64,000 bases of DNA from Penelope pileata (taxonomy: Eukaryota; Chordata; Aves; Galliformes; Cracidae): the NCBI GenBank assembly GCA_013396635.1, contig WBMW01000024.1, positions 1-64,000 on the forward strand, given 5' to 3'. This document shows, piece by piece, positions 1-12,034 of this stretch (positions within the stretch are counted from its first letter, which is position 1; the number at the start of each line of letters is the position of its first letter). A model generated the notes under the pieces. That model made no database searches. It saw nothing but the letters and a program-made list of their open reading frames with translations, and was not told the origin of the DNA. The position numbers and the translations under genes were made by a program.

Positions 1-3000
1 TGCTGAGCCAACCCATAACAGGAAACAAATGCAGATGTGCCACCCTCTTTTGTTCCAACACAATCCTGACCTAGACAATTCCACACCACATTCCAACAAA
101 TGAGAATCCAAATATTTCTCTTCTTTGTACCTTCTGACCAGCAGCCCTAACCTAACCCGTGCCTGCTCATTTGCAACATGGTGAAGTGGCCACGTAACTC
201 AGAACACTTGTTCCTTAGGACTGCTCATCAGCTCTCTGCAGGACCTGAGTGGTCACTCACAACTCAGACTGACTGAGCAAATGGTCTTGTTAAGGATTGG
301 ATAGTCTAGGATCAGATTCCTGAGTCAACCAATCATTTGAATTAAAGGCTCTAAACTAAGATTTTCAGTTGCAAGGCTTTTAGTATTATGACTCCCATTA
401 TGCTTCAATCTCAGTTCTGAAAATGTAGGGAATAACTGGCACAGGAAATAAAAACAGTAAAACATATTTCTAATAAAATGTATGCAGTATATCACAGCTA
501 TTTGACAAGTACCCTGAAGACTGTTGATGCATTTTGGATTTCTTATCACAACCCAGTTTAGTCCCATAATTGTGGGTGAGCAACTGCTCACGTCAGCCTG
601 TACTACAAGTCAATGTAATAATAGCATGGACTGTGGTTATGCCTCTGATAATTTAATATGAATTCTTTAAAATGACATGTGTTCATGTATGTGCTTAGTA
701 CTTCCTGAAATATCAGTTCTTTTCTAATTATATGTAAGTTCTGTGAAGAGCTCCCATCCCTCGCTGAATAATTCTGGCTGTCTTACCAATTTTGTCATCA
801 CATGATGTTTCTTGCACATATATTGCAACATTGTTCAAACTCTTCTCTTTTGAAATTATTTTAGCTTTAATAAGTACTTTAGAAGATCTTTTTTGATCTG
901 TAATGAGCAAAATTGTTTAGTTTGTTACTGAATTACATCTTTCTCAATCAATAATAATTACACTAACACTTAGGTGTGGGAAGTGTGCTTTCTTTGACAC
1001 ACCTCAAAACTTTACAAAGGACTGCAGCATGTAATTCATCATTACACCTCACTATGTCAGATGACTCACATTGTCGTAATTCAATCATCAGCAGATATTT
1101 AAAGCCAAATTCCATGGAATTTGTATTGGTTACTGTGCTATCTTTGAACATTATTTTTACCCATTAGGATGCCAGCCAATATTGTAACAGAGTTTTTGCT
1201 TAATTTGGCGAGGCAATTACCTCCAATTAAGGAACTCATCTTCTTCTTTTTTTTTTTCCCCTTGCTGTAGTTAGTTTTCAAAGGCAAATATGTCTCGTGC
1301 AATTTGAATACAGTTTGCAAAATCTGAAAACATCCACATGCGTTTTTTCTTGTTTTTGAGCCTGGCAACAGTTGAGATATTGAATTTTATTAAATTGTCC
1401 AAGCAGACCATTACTCTTGTACTGGTGGTGTTGTGTGCCAAATAGTAGCCTGAAGCAGAGCTGCTTGGCTCTGTTAGAGCCCTGAACTAATAGGTTCATA
1501 ATGAAAGCAACAATTCAAACTAAACTATAAGAAACACGGAAGAGCCTGTGCAGCTCTCGTAGAAATGAATATGTTGTTTCATTAAAGTTCCATGGTAAGA
1601 GGCCATGTTTTTACTCACTCTTGAAAGCTCGCACAAGATTTGCACACACATTCTCTATGAGGAGAATTCTCAGCACATTTATGAAGTGCTGCTCGACCCC
1701 TTCTTACTTGTGAATAAAAAGGACTGGAAAAAAGGAATAGGATGAAAATTGTTCCTTGACATTGGGGTGAAGAACAGGTCAAGACATCACTTCAGTTCTG
1801 TCTTGAAGACTTAAATGGCAGAAAATTGCATGGGTCTGTGCCAGCCTTCTGCATTAGGATGGATGCTATTCCGAAATGCAGAGCAATTTTTGCATGCCCA
1901 ACAGAGAATGATGGTATGCTGCTTCAAAAACATGCTGCTTTGTAGGTCAGCTTCAGATGCACATCTTGCCTCAGTGATGACTAATAAAAGCTTCAAATTC
2001 AGTTCTCTTTTTCCTTCAGTTCACAGTTCCTGATTAATTATAATATTTCTTTCTACTGTTTTATTCTGAATCAATTATTCCTCAGATCATGATCAACACA
2101 TGTATACAATGATCTCACCATTCTGATAACCTGATTTCAGCCACTCACCTCCCTCAAATTCATTTTTTATGCTTAATTTCATAATGTCTTTGTATGAGCT
2201 AGAGAATGGAAATATTTTTCCTAAGGTGGAAAATTGTAGTACAGCTGACTCTCCAAGTTCCCTTACCTGTTCTCCCTGACTTCTGAAATTGATCTGTCCT
2301 CCATTTTAGACAAATAATGCTATTTCAGAAATGTCTCATTAATATAAATAATAATGTAGTCGATGTTTTTTCTCCTGACACTGTAGCATCCATATATAAG
2401 ATCTGTTGTTACTGTGCTCATGCTGAGTTACTGTAAGCACAAACAATGCATCATCACTGGGCAATAATTTTGCCAGATCAAGGCTGTGACTTTGCCCTCT
2501 GAGGGCTGTCTGTAAGCAGATAATACTGTTGAACTAGACAGAAGGATTTACAATGAACCTCTTTTTAATTATCATGCATAACTCTAGGGAGCCTTTCAAC
2601 ATGGCCCCCCTTTAAGTAATTTTAATATGTTTCTAAAAGATTTAAAGTGATATAGGTCCAGAGGCAGAATAATATGTGTTGCTATTTTTAAATGCTGGAG
2701 TGAAACCCCAGCTGCACAGCTTTTTCTGTATTCATATTTTATTAATCAGACCATTTTAATGTCCTCACTTTTCTCTCTTTCTCTCATTCTCTTCCTCTAA
2801 GTCCCAGCTCAGCTGCTTCCCAGAGACCATTTTAAAATTAATTTGGATGATTTTAGCCACTTCTAATATGACTATCATCACAAGACTGTCCTCTTAGTGA
2901 ACCAGTACTTGTGGCAGTATTATTTGGGGACCATGTCTCATTGTTTCCTCCAAGCTGACAAGAGCCAGGCCAAATCCTGTTTACTTATCTATAATTTAAA

Positions 3001-6000
3001 TGAATTTAAATGAATACATCATAGGATAACTGACTTCCTTAAGATATAATAAAACAGAGAGGTTCTAAGCTCCAGCTGTTTTACAGAGGGGGATTTGACA
3101 CAGATCACTGGTACCTCTAGTGACAAACCAGGCAAACCATGCACCCATGATGTCTTTGCTGTGGCCTGTTGGGCATCTGAGGCAATTACTCTCCTGTGAA
3201 CAGTGGTCAGTTCTAACTAACAGGTTCTGATACTCCACTGAGCTTGAAAGAGTTCTTGGCAGACCACTGATGCTTGTTCAGATTATACACTCTCTGGACA
3301 ACAGCCATCAGTGCCGTTCAGCACAACAGTTAACAAGACCTCTAGCCATAATCTGTGCGCTCATCTTGTTAAACAAGAGCAAAGAGTCTGATTTTATTGA
3401 CAGACAGAATAAAAGAGGCAATTATACTTCAAATGTTTCTGCTTACTTGATCCTCTCTCTTCTTTTGTTTTGTTTTACAGTTGTTCTTGTGAATCACTAG
3501 GTATATATCAAGAGTCAGCAATTTCAGCTTTGGGAATTTGCCTGAGATCTGTACCTGGTAACAAAAAATCACTTACTGGGCTTCTATGGGGAAAGTCATG
3601 GTTGTCTCCCTTCCTAAGAGCACAGCAACAGTGTTCATGCTTCTCATTTTCCCAGGACTTTTGGTTCTGTCATGGCACTGCTCCATCCAGGTTGCACTGG
3701 CAAAGCTTAATTCAATGCGGAGGTTCCCATTAGAATTTCTTCAGTGAAACTGGAGGATGCTGAAGAATGTTTATGAGAAACCCAGACTACATTAAACCAC
3801 TGGCAACTTTTCCTTGGAGTTTAGTTTACAAGTGGGGAAAAATGCATGTCTTCTTAGGGTTTCAATCTTGGTCCTCCCTAATATACAGCACTGAAGAACT
3901 GTAATACCAAGGAATGTCTGATAGCTGATATCTGACATACGTGAACAGAAGGAAATCTTCACACATAGATATACGTATGGTATGACCAGGTCATCTCCCC
4001 CGTCGTACATGTTATTGCACTGTAACATAAACCCATTCCATTATTACTTAATTTTGAATAAATGTAAGATAATTTCATGAAACATAAAAACACATTTTTA
4101 ACAAGCTGGCTGAAAAAAAAAGAAAAAGGTGATCTTATACTAACAGCAGTTTTTATGCAGCAGTTTTCATCTTGTGAGCAAGAATTACTTTGAAATTGCA
4201 TATCCCTTCCTGTTTAATCTAGTTGTTGAAGTGATTAAGCATGAGGGATCATTTAACCTACATATTCTGTTCTATTGGTGCATTCATTGATACTGTTGAA
4301 AATGTCCGTCAATGAAAGACACACATTTAACTTAAGTCCTTTAAAAAGCTCAATGGAAGTCAATGGCATTACTCTTAGTGTGTAATATCAAGCAGATGTA
4401 TAAATATCTGTAGGATCAGAATCCTGCAGTTTCTCTGGGGCACAGCATACTTCTCATTCTATTAATGTAAAATACCATATAAATGTAAGATGAAATATGC
4501 ATGTTCAGTAAATACACACAATATCTCAATGAATTTAGCTAACAGTAATCTACAAAAAAAATAATAGACATAATTAAAAAAAATCAGCCTAAAGCATCAA
4601 GTTGGTTATTTTGAAAGACTCAGGATAACAGATCCTGGATACCATGACAGTTCTTCTGGAGCAGTCAAGTTTTTCGAGGTTCTCATGTTGTTGTACATGC
4701 AGTAAGACATATCTTCACTATCCACTGAACACTGTCTCAGATGTCTAAGCCTAGAATGAAAACCTTATACGCTATTGTTAGTTGCTCCTGGAATACTCTT
4801 TTTTTAAATTTATTTTTCTTCTGTTTCAGGAGCATAATAAATCCACCAAAGTTTCTCATTTGCTGCCCAGATGCCCCACAAATTGATTCTGGGACACTGC
4901 TGGTTGCTTCTTATATGTCCTATCATAACCAATGATCCTTTATGCTAACTTTTTTTCCATCTAGCTATTAAAAATGACAGGCAGAATTATGCAACAGGGG
5001 ATTTGTTTGGGAGACCTCATTTACAGTCTGTACATATACTCAAGGAGATGACCCATTTCTTAAATACATCTGTAGTTTAGGAGGAACCTGTGAAAAATCT
5101 AAACTGAGAAGAATATTTCAATGAGCTGAGGCTAGTAACTCATCCTTGACTCTTACCCTCTAGAAGCAAAAGGTAACCACAGTCTTGTGCCAATGAACAT
5201 CACATAAAGCTATACTTACTGTGATGTTGCAGGCTGCCAGGTGTAAACGCTTTGGGGATCAACAATACTGTCATTTATTCATTTTGTTTATGGATAATTT
5301 GCAGTGTCACACTATTAATTACATTTATTAGCGATCAATACAACATTCTCATTTTATAAGTATACAGTTCAGAGGCATGATAAATGTACACGTGCTTTGT
5401 ATACTGTTTCACCAGTCTGAGCTGGCTTTTTTTCAGTCCTTTCTGTTACTGTCTGGGTAAGAGGTTTAAAACTAGTTATCAGTAGCTATGTTAGTCTACA
5501 TACAGGAACAGCTAATTTATGTTTATTCATTTTTCCATATGGAGCTACAGTAAAACACCATGGTGCCTTTGTGAATGCTTTTCCAGACAAGGTGTTAGAT
5601 ATCTGAGTTCTCACCCAGGGATGCTGAGCACCTTCAAATGCCATACAGATGAAGCACCTCCTGCCTTAGGGCTAGAAGTCTTCAAAAATCTGCTTTGAAC
5701 AGAGCTTCTTCACTACCAAGCTATCTGGCTGCCCTGCACTCCCATCCTGTTGGTGTAGGGAGGGAAGTACTATGGATGCTGGAAGCTGTAGGCCAGGTCT
5801 CCGCTACTAAAGGCAGACACATCTGAAATGTTCTTCCCAAGCTTGCCAAGGCAAAGACCTTCAAGCAAATGGCCATATTTTGTGATTGTTTCTTTTATTT
5901 TTTTATTTTTTATTTAAATTTTGGCAGGTGCTGCTTTGTTTTTGAATTCCCTGTGGGTCTGTCTGTCCCTGACCAGTGGTACTGAAGACTGCTTGGTGCC

Positions 6001-6101
6001 TGTGACTCATGCTGGGAACACCCGCTTCCTGGCATTCCTGGGCACATTGGGAAAGTTGGAGCTGTTACTGCGTTATGCACAAGCTCTACATTTCCTCACA
6101 A
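1..6101. other. Upstream noncoding DNA, no gene seen
   Basis: AT-rich sequence with open frames of at most about 90 codons, none recognisable. A short tract at about 4335-4425 (aagtcaatggcattactc, then gatcagaatcctgca) resembles degenerate fragments of old amniote interspersed repeats carrying the TCAATGG motif. Nothing else is identified. Confidence 0.6.
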
Positions 6102-7920
6102 TTTAAGGCCAAGAGCGATTATCATATTGTCTAGTCTGATGTTCTGTGTGCCAGTGGCTACTAGATGGCGTAGATGTACCTTAGGGTTGAAACAGTTACT
6201 TAGCCCACAGTGTTTTAGTTCCTGAGAAATCAAACTGCTGCACATCTAAAGCAGTATCTGAGACCCCTGCAATACTCAGGAACTGATTAGGCCTTACATG
6301 CACAGACAATCATAGAGACAATCCATGGAATAATCCTTGTCAATCCAAGATAGAAAATTCTCCACTCCTCTTGGACTTGGCTAAATTCAGACCCAAGCAT
6401 CAGATGTCTAAGATGATTTTCTGCATTAGTTTACTCTCTTCCTGGCTACAGCAAAATGAATAATCCATGCTTCAAGGGAAGGCAAAAACTTCTACTGCAG
6501 AATATATGAAGCCAAATATCCTCTGGGAGAAGTGGGGAGGGGATTCTTCCTCACCTCTGTAGGCAGCCAACTGGAGCCCTTGAGTATGGAATTTGATTAT
6601 ACTCATTACCTTAATGCCAACCTGCAAATGTCTGAGTGGACAGGGTGTAATTCAAGCCATCTTGTTTCAACCATAATGGAAGAAGTCGCACAGATGCGAC
6701 ATTCTAATGGATGTAGGGCTCGAGGGATTAGCAGGGAATCTTGCCTGATGTGACCCTCCTTTTCTCCCCATTTGAGGCTGCTCTGGCCATTAGAAGTTCT
6801 CCCAGAAGCTGAAGTAAAGCTCATATTTAAGAAAGACAGACAGTTTTTAGGACAGTATCAAGCAATAGTGAGTGTACCACCTCCCTTCATAAGCTCTTAC
6901 TGAGTTTAATTACCTTTACTGCTAGGAAATTGCATCTGATTTCAAGGTTGATTACATCTAACCTTAAACTTCCAGTCACTGGATTTAGTTGTGCTTTTGT
7001 CAGCAAGAGTGAAAAAGCTCACTGCTATCTGCTATCTTTTCCACGTATCCTCTCAACCTTTTCTTGAGTAAGTGGAATATGCCCAGCTCTTTAAACCTCT
7101 CATCACAAGACATGTGTTTGACTCGCAAACTATTTGGATTTCCTCCAATATTTTCTCATCTCCTTTAAAGTGCAAGCACCAGAACTGTGCTTGATATTTG
7201 GGAAATACGCTGTATTTGGGAAGGACTGTGCTGAGTCCTTCCACAGCTTAGCACTGAGATCTTCTGTTAGGGGTGATTATCCAAGGTAATCACTTTTTTG
7301 TCATTCCCCAAGTCTCTGCTTTATGAGACAGTGCTCATTCCTACAAGCTTTTGGTCCCCAGAGGTATTAATTTGCATTTGACTGCATTAAAATGAATTTA
7401 GTGTGCAGCTTGTTGGACAGTGATCATTTAGCCAAACCAAACCACTGCAGAAGTAATATGTCTTCTCTATTTACTGTGCTAAAATACACTGTGTCACATG
7501 CAAGCCTTAAAAGCACAATTTTTACCTCATGGCCTGGGCTGCTGAAAACAATATCAAATTGTATTAGACAGAGACTGTTTCTGACTCTGCTAGGAAAGCT
7601 CTCCACAATGAATGAAACATTCCCATTAAAAGACTACATTTTTAAATTTGTCAGTGAGATGCTTCTTAATCCTCATAATGTGCGACTCGTTAATTCCATG
7701 TAATGCAAGGCTGGAAATCAAAATGTCATGCGGCATTAAGTCAACTGCCTTGCAGAAATCCAAGTCTGTCCTATCCATACAGCTGCTTTTCTTTTGTGTA
7801 CATCTTCTAAATAACCAAAAACTCCACCAGAATGTCTGACAGGATCTAACCTCTACTATCCTGTTTTGATTAGCATGAAATATATTTTTTCTCCAGTTTT
7901 CTTTAATATTTAAGTATCCC
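6102..7920 (-). mobile_element. Ancient CR1/L3-type LINE relic, antisense
   Basis: The left end (tttaaggccaagagcgatta ... gtctagtctgat) is the reverse complement of the 3' tail of old amniote CR1 elements. Further right the order is collinear with that family in reverse: the gaggggattcttcctcacc block (6537-6555), the tccagtcactggatttagttgt block (about 6971-6992), ctctttaaacctctcatcac (7087-7106), gcaccagaactgtgcttgata (7176-7196), atgtcatgcggcattaagtc (7723-7742) and tgtctgacaggatctaacct (7833-7852). About 1.8 kb of the 3' half is thus kept, heavily mutated and with no open frame. Family assignment rests on remembered consensus, not on a search. Confidence 0.8.
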
Positions 7921-10900
7921 AGAAATGCATACTATTTTGTAAGCAGCCCAAAACACGACTTTCAAGTAGTTGGTGCACAGCAGAATGTTGCACTTCACCA
8001 CTTACATTTTTCTCTAAATCAGAGCTAGGTGGAGTATGAGCTGTACCAGCTGAGCTTATTTACATCTGCCGTTTCTCTTTCAGAGCTAATGAATTATTGT
8101 CAATCTAAGGATTTTCTGTTATTTAAAACAGAAACTCTGTTCTATAATACTGAGCAGATTCTCACTATGTAGAAAGGGGAGTATGTGCAGAGCTAGCAAG
8201 ATCTTTCAGTACAACAGAACTTGCCAAATACCAGAAACCAGAAGCTACCGATACTTCTTGAAGAGATTACTTCAGATCCAACCCCCCAGTCCTTGTAAGA
8301 GCGGTAACACAAAACAAGATGGACTCCAGAACGATGCAAATGGCTACCACAGGTACTAATGGAGATCGCAAGATGCAAAGGATTCGTGCTTGTCCTCCAC
8401 AAAGATCACTTTTCTCCATTGCTCTTCTTAGGACAAAACCTCAGCATTTATAAATGTGGCGGTGGTGCCTGTGGGCTGAGAAGAGCATTATGATTGTTGC
8501 CATTGCTGACCTACAAAGACAGCAGAAGCAAATACTCAATTTAGGAATATGACTGTAGTGCGAACACCGGAGTTTGTGCTGCTTTTAGAATTCCCAAGAT
8601 GCAACATTTCACGCTTTTTGCTGCTGTTACGGCTCAGTGCAGACTATTGCTCTGGGCCCTGCCTATGTCTTCCTATTGAGCATGGAGTAATCTCAAGGAG
8701 AATGTGCCACTGATAGATGTCTTTGCACTGCCCTCTACAAAAGTTCACACTGGCTCATGAACAGAAGAAATACTCCCTCTAAACTCTTAAGCACATACTG
8801 CTAAAGGTAAGACAGTTATATGATTCACTTCTTGAATGTATCTACATCTAGCATATGGATTTCATATACTGCTGGCTAGGACAAGAATTAATCCTCTCGT
8901 AAAAGAAATATTAGTTAATGGATAAGAAGAAGGTCACTCAGTTTATTTCAGCACTGGAAAAAGCAGTATTCTTAGTTGAATTTTGCACAAAGTTGTGAAT
9001 ATCCAGGAAGCTTTAAGGATTGATAATGCCGGATCATCCTTTAATTTAGCCATTGAAATATTTTGTTAATATTTATAAATTTTTAAGGATCCAGTCTTGT
9101 AAAGTCATATTTGCATGAATAAGCCTTATTCACAGTCTTGATGAATTATGTTGGTTCGTTTGCATTAGAAAAAAATAAGAAGGTTGGTAGTACTGGGTCC
9201 TCATATATTTCTAAACTCTGATCAAAGTTATCTTATGAAGTAAACTTAAGAACCATCTGGCATCAACTATTATTTTATGCTCCTTAATTTCGATAGCTAT
9301 GTGCAGATGTCAGCAAGTATTAGCGATTCCTTTCTCATCCGAGGGCAGCCAAATGACCTTCTCCATTAGACTTATATTCTTTCCTAACAGACTTTCTCTT
9401 CTATTTATCATGTAAAATGGATGTGCGAGCCAACAAGCCTATGAGCAAATCTGCCAGTGGGTCTGTCTGTGGAGCACGTTCTCAAGAGTTGAGAAGTTCT
9501 TTCCACTTCGAATAATAGCACATTCTTCCTATTGCACACACAGCCAACTGAGGGGGAGCATGACATCGGTTGTATTTCAGTTCTTAAAAATCCCTGACAT
9601 TTTTAACAGCGAGTAGCTGTGCATCACTTCACAGTAATTTTCCCCAGAAAAATTACTTTCTTTTGCTTTACAAAGATATACTGAACACCCATTAATTTCA
9701 GCTGAAGTTATAGATGCTCAGCTGTTCTCAGGAGTAAATCTTTGAATACAAACCTGCAAACCAGCTGCTCGTGTGCAGCTGGTCAAAAAACTTTTTCTAT
9801 GAACTGAAATTTCATCGACAAAAATAAATATTTCTGTCCTTTGTGAGGTTCTTTTTTCCTTAATGCAAGGAATCACACACAAATCAATAGGATGAATAAC
9901 ATCACGGGTAATGTGGTAAGTGAAACCATGCAAGCGAGGATCCGTCTTCCCTTATATTGTTAGGATATTTAACTATATAAATGGTTCATTCTGCAAAATG
10001 CATAAGAGATTCAATTTTAAAGGGAAATTACCACATAGAAGAGATGATGTTTTTGTCTAATCAAATTTTTTTTTTTTTGGTGTTTATCCAAATGAAAAGA
10101 AGACCTGCTAATCTTTTTCATTTAAAAAAAATACTTAGCAGCAGCAGCAAGTCCCTCTGAGGAGATCTGCAGTGCTTCTGACATAACTGCTGGTGCTGCA
10201 GGTATGGACAACCAAGCACATCCATCCCGGGTGCCATAACCTGCCGTCAGATGCCTACATTCTGAACAGTGAGAATATAAGCACAAGTGGAATTGGAAGA
10301 AATGGCTGCTGCACAATAGATTTTGGGTTCCCCGCAATGATTCAAATGAATGCCTTAAAAACAAACGTAAGTCAGCTTCAGTTAAAGGAATAAAGCACAA
10401 GGAGAATAATTTCCCATCGTATGCAATGCAGGGCTGGTTGTCATGTCATGGCTCCTTCTGGTGCTGGCTTTGGGGCAACCAATGGCCCAACCCACTGCAA
10501 GCAGGAACGCAGGCTCATGTTCTGAGTCTTTATTTTTTGTCTGATTATGTCCCCAAAGCTGGGTTGAGCCAGTCGGTCAATGGGAGGAACATGTAAGAAA
10601 TTGACAAAAGTGATTTTATCAAATTCTGTCATGTTTGCTATTTTCTCTTATACTAATAAGAATTTTAAATGATAGGCATACATAAAAATGACCATGAGCC
10701 AATTTGCAAATATTCCTAAGTGCAAAGAAGGCAGCTTTTGATATAATACAAAGGCCTGCTCCTACATTATCTTGCTAATATGATTCAGACAGATTATTCA
10801 GGGGGTATTTACTGGGTTAGAGACTTCCAGGACTGAGCTTTAAAGATGGAGAATGGCATTTAGCCGCATATTTACTGCATGTTTGTCTTTCTTACCCCCG

Positions 10901-11473
10901 AAGCAGGCCACCCATCCATGGCCATGGCAACCGTCCTTCTGACCCAGCAGTTTCTTTCTAAAATGGCCTAAATGGGGATAACATGGGTTTGTACAGTTAG
11001 AGGCAAAAAGAAATGCTACTGAGGAAATTCAATCCAATTCATTTTCTGCTCTGCATAGCATCTCAGAGGGCTTTCACCTTAAAGCAAATGAACCAGATAC
11101 AAAATGAAGATGAATCTTTCCCAAATCCTTTTTAAGCAGGCACTGTCAGCGGGAGACAGACAACAGAAACCCTTCCCGCACGAGGTACATGGGAAGTTGA
11201 CTTTGCAAAGCCAGCAAAGTGCCAAACCAAGCATGTTTGCGCGAGAGAGGAGACCAACTGGTGGCACTGCCTCAGCCCCGTGTTGTAGGGTCCATGTGGC
11301 AGAAGCACCTCTCTGAATCAGAGCAGGAAGTCACCCTGGCAAGAACCCTGGTGAAACCAAAGTGGGACTTCTACGCGAGACTGTTTGATGAGGTTGGTTG
11401 GGCTGGGCGCAGAGTCGGCACACCTATTGCAGCCAAAACTGTGCGGTAGCAAGTTCGCCAAATCGAGTGAGAG
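7921..11473. other. Noncoding DNA upstream of the CpG island
   Basis: AT-rich, without recognisable genes or repeats apart from short A/T runs. G+C content rises from about 11100 toward the island. A ccatggcaac half of an RFX X-box-like motif lies at about 10922-10931. Confidence 0.5.
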
Positions 11474-11500
11474 TTTATTTTTTTTAATTTTTCCATTCAG
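11474..11500 (+). other. Splice-acceptor-like site at the left edge of the CpG island
   Basis: A long T-rich run followed by ttccattcag ends at 11500, right where the CpG-rich sequence begins. It has a branch-like ttaattt and a clean CAG. It could accept an upstream alternative first exon, making 11501-11944 an internal exon. There is no transcript support. Confidence 0.3.
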
Positions 11501-11799
11501 ATCGGCCACACAACGAACCTCACTCCGGATCCGCAGGGGAACCGGGAAGGCAACGGGGCGAGCAGCGGGGGCGCCCCCCGCACCCTCGGGAACGCGCCGC
11601 GCCCCCGCACACCCGCGCTGCCCCGGAGCCGGCGAGGGCCGCCTGGACCGGAGGGGAACGGCACCGCTCCGGGGAGCATCCCTCCAGAGAGCATCTCCCG
11701 CTGCGCCCGCGGGAGCGAGAGGGGAGTCTCCTCCTTCCTCCCTCCCCCTCCGCTCTCTCCTCCCTCCCTCCCCGCTGCCTGCAGCCGCAGCGCAGGGCA

Positions 11800-11944
11800 G
11801 GAGGGAGCGGCGGCGGCGGGCAGAGCCCGCGGCCCGGCGGAGGCAGAAGGAGGGCGGGTGGTAGCTGCTCCTCGGCCCCGGCCGCGGCCGCGCCGCCGGC
11901 GGAGCTCCGCCCGTCGCTCCCATGGCGCGGCGGCCCCGTGCCAG
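11800..11944 (+). other. LRRC3B: Candidate noncoding exon 1 of LRRC3B
   Basis: The right edge is defined by a near-consensus donor, gtgCCAG|GTGAGG, at 11944/11945 inside the CpG island. The left edge (transcription start) cannot be seen and 11800 is only a placeholder. One ATG lies in it (11922). If joined to 57509, it opens a 27-codon frame that ends at 57569, out of frame with LRRC3B. Confidence 0.45.
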
Positions 11945-12026
11945 GTGAGGCTGCGCCGCCTGTTGCGCCGCGCCGGGCTGAGCCGCGCCGAGCCGAAGTT
12001 TTGCGGGAAGGCGCCGCCGCTCTGCG

Positions 12027-12034
12027 ATGTGAGT
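12027..12034 (+). other. Alternative splice donor GAT|GTGAGT
   Basis: A perfect intronic GTGAGT lies 84 bases downstream of the first donor, but with a weaker exon side (GAT instead of CAG). It could give a longer exon 1. With this donor the ATG at 11922 would be stopped within nine codons. Confidence 0.3.
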
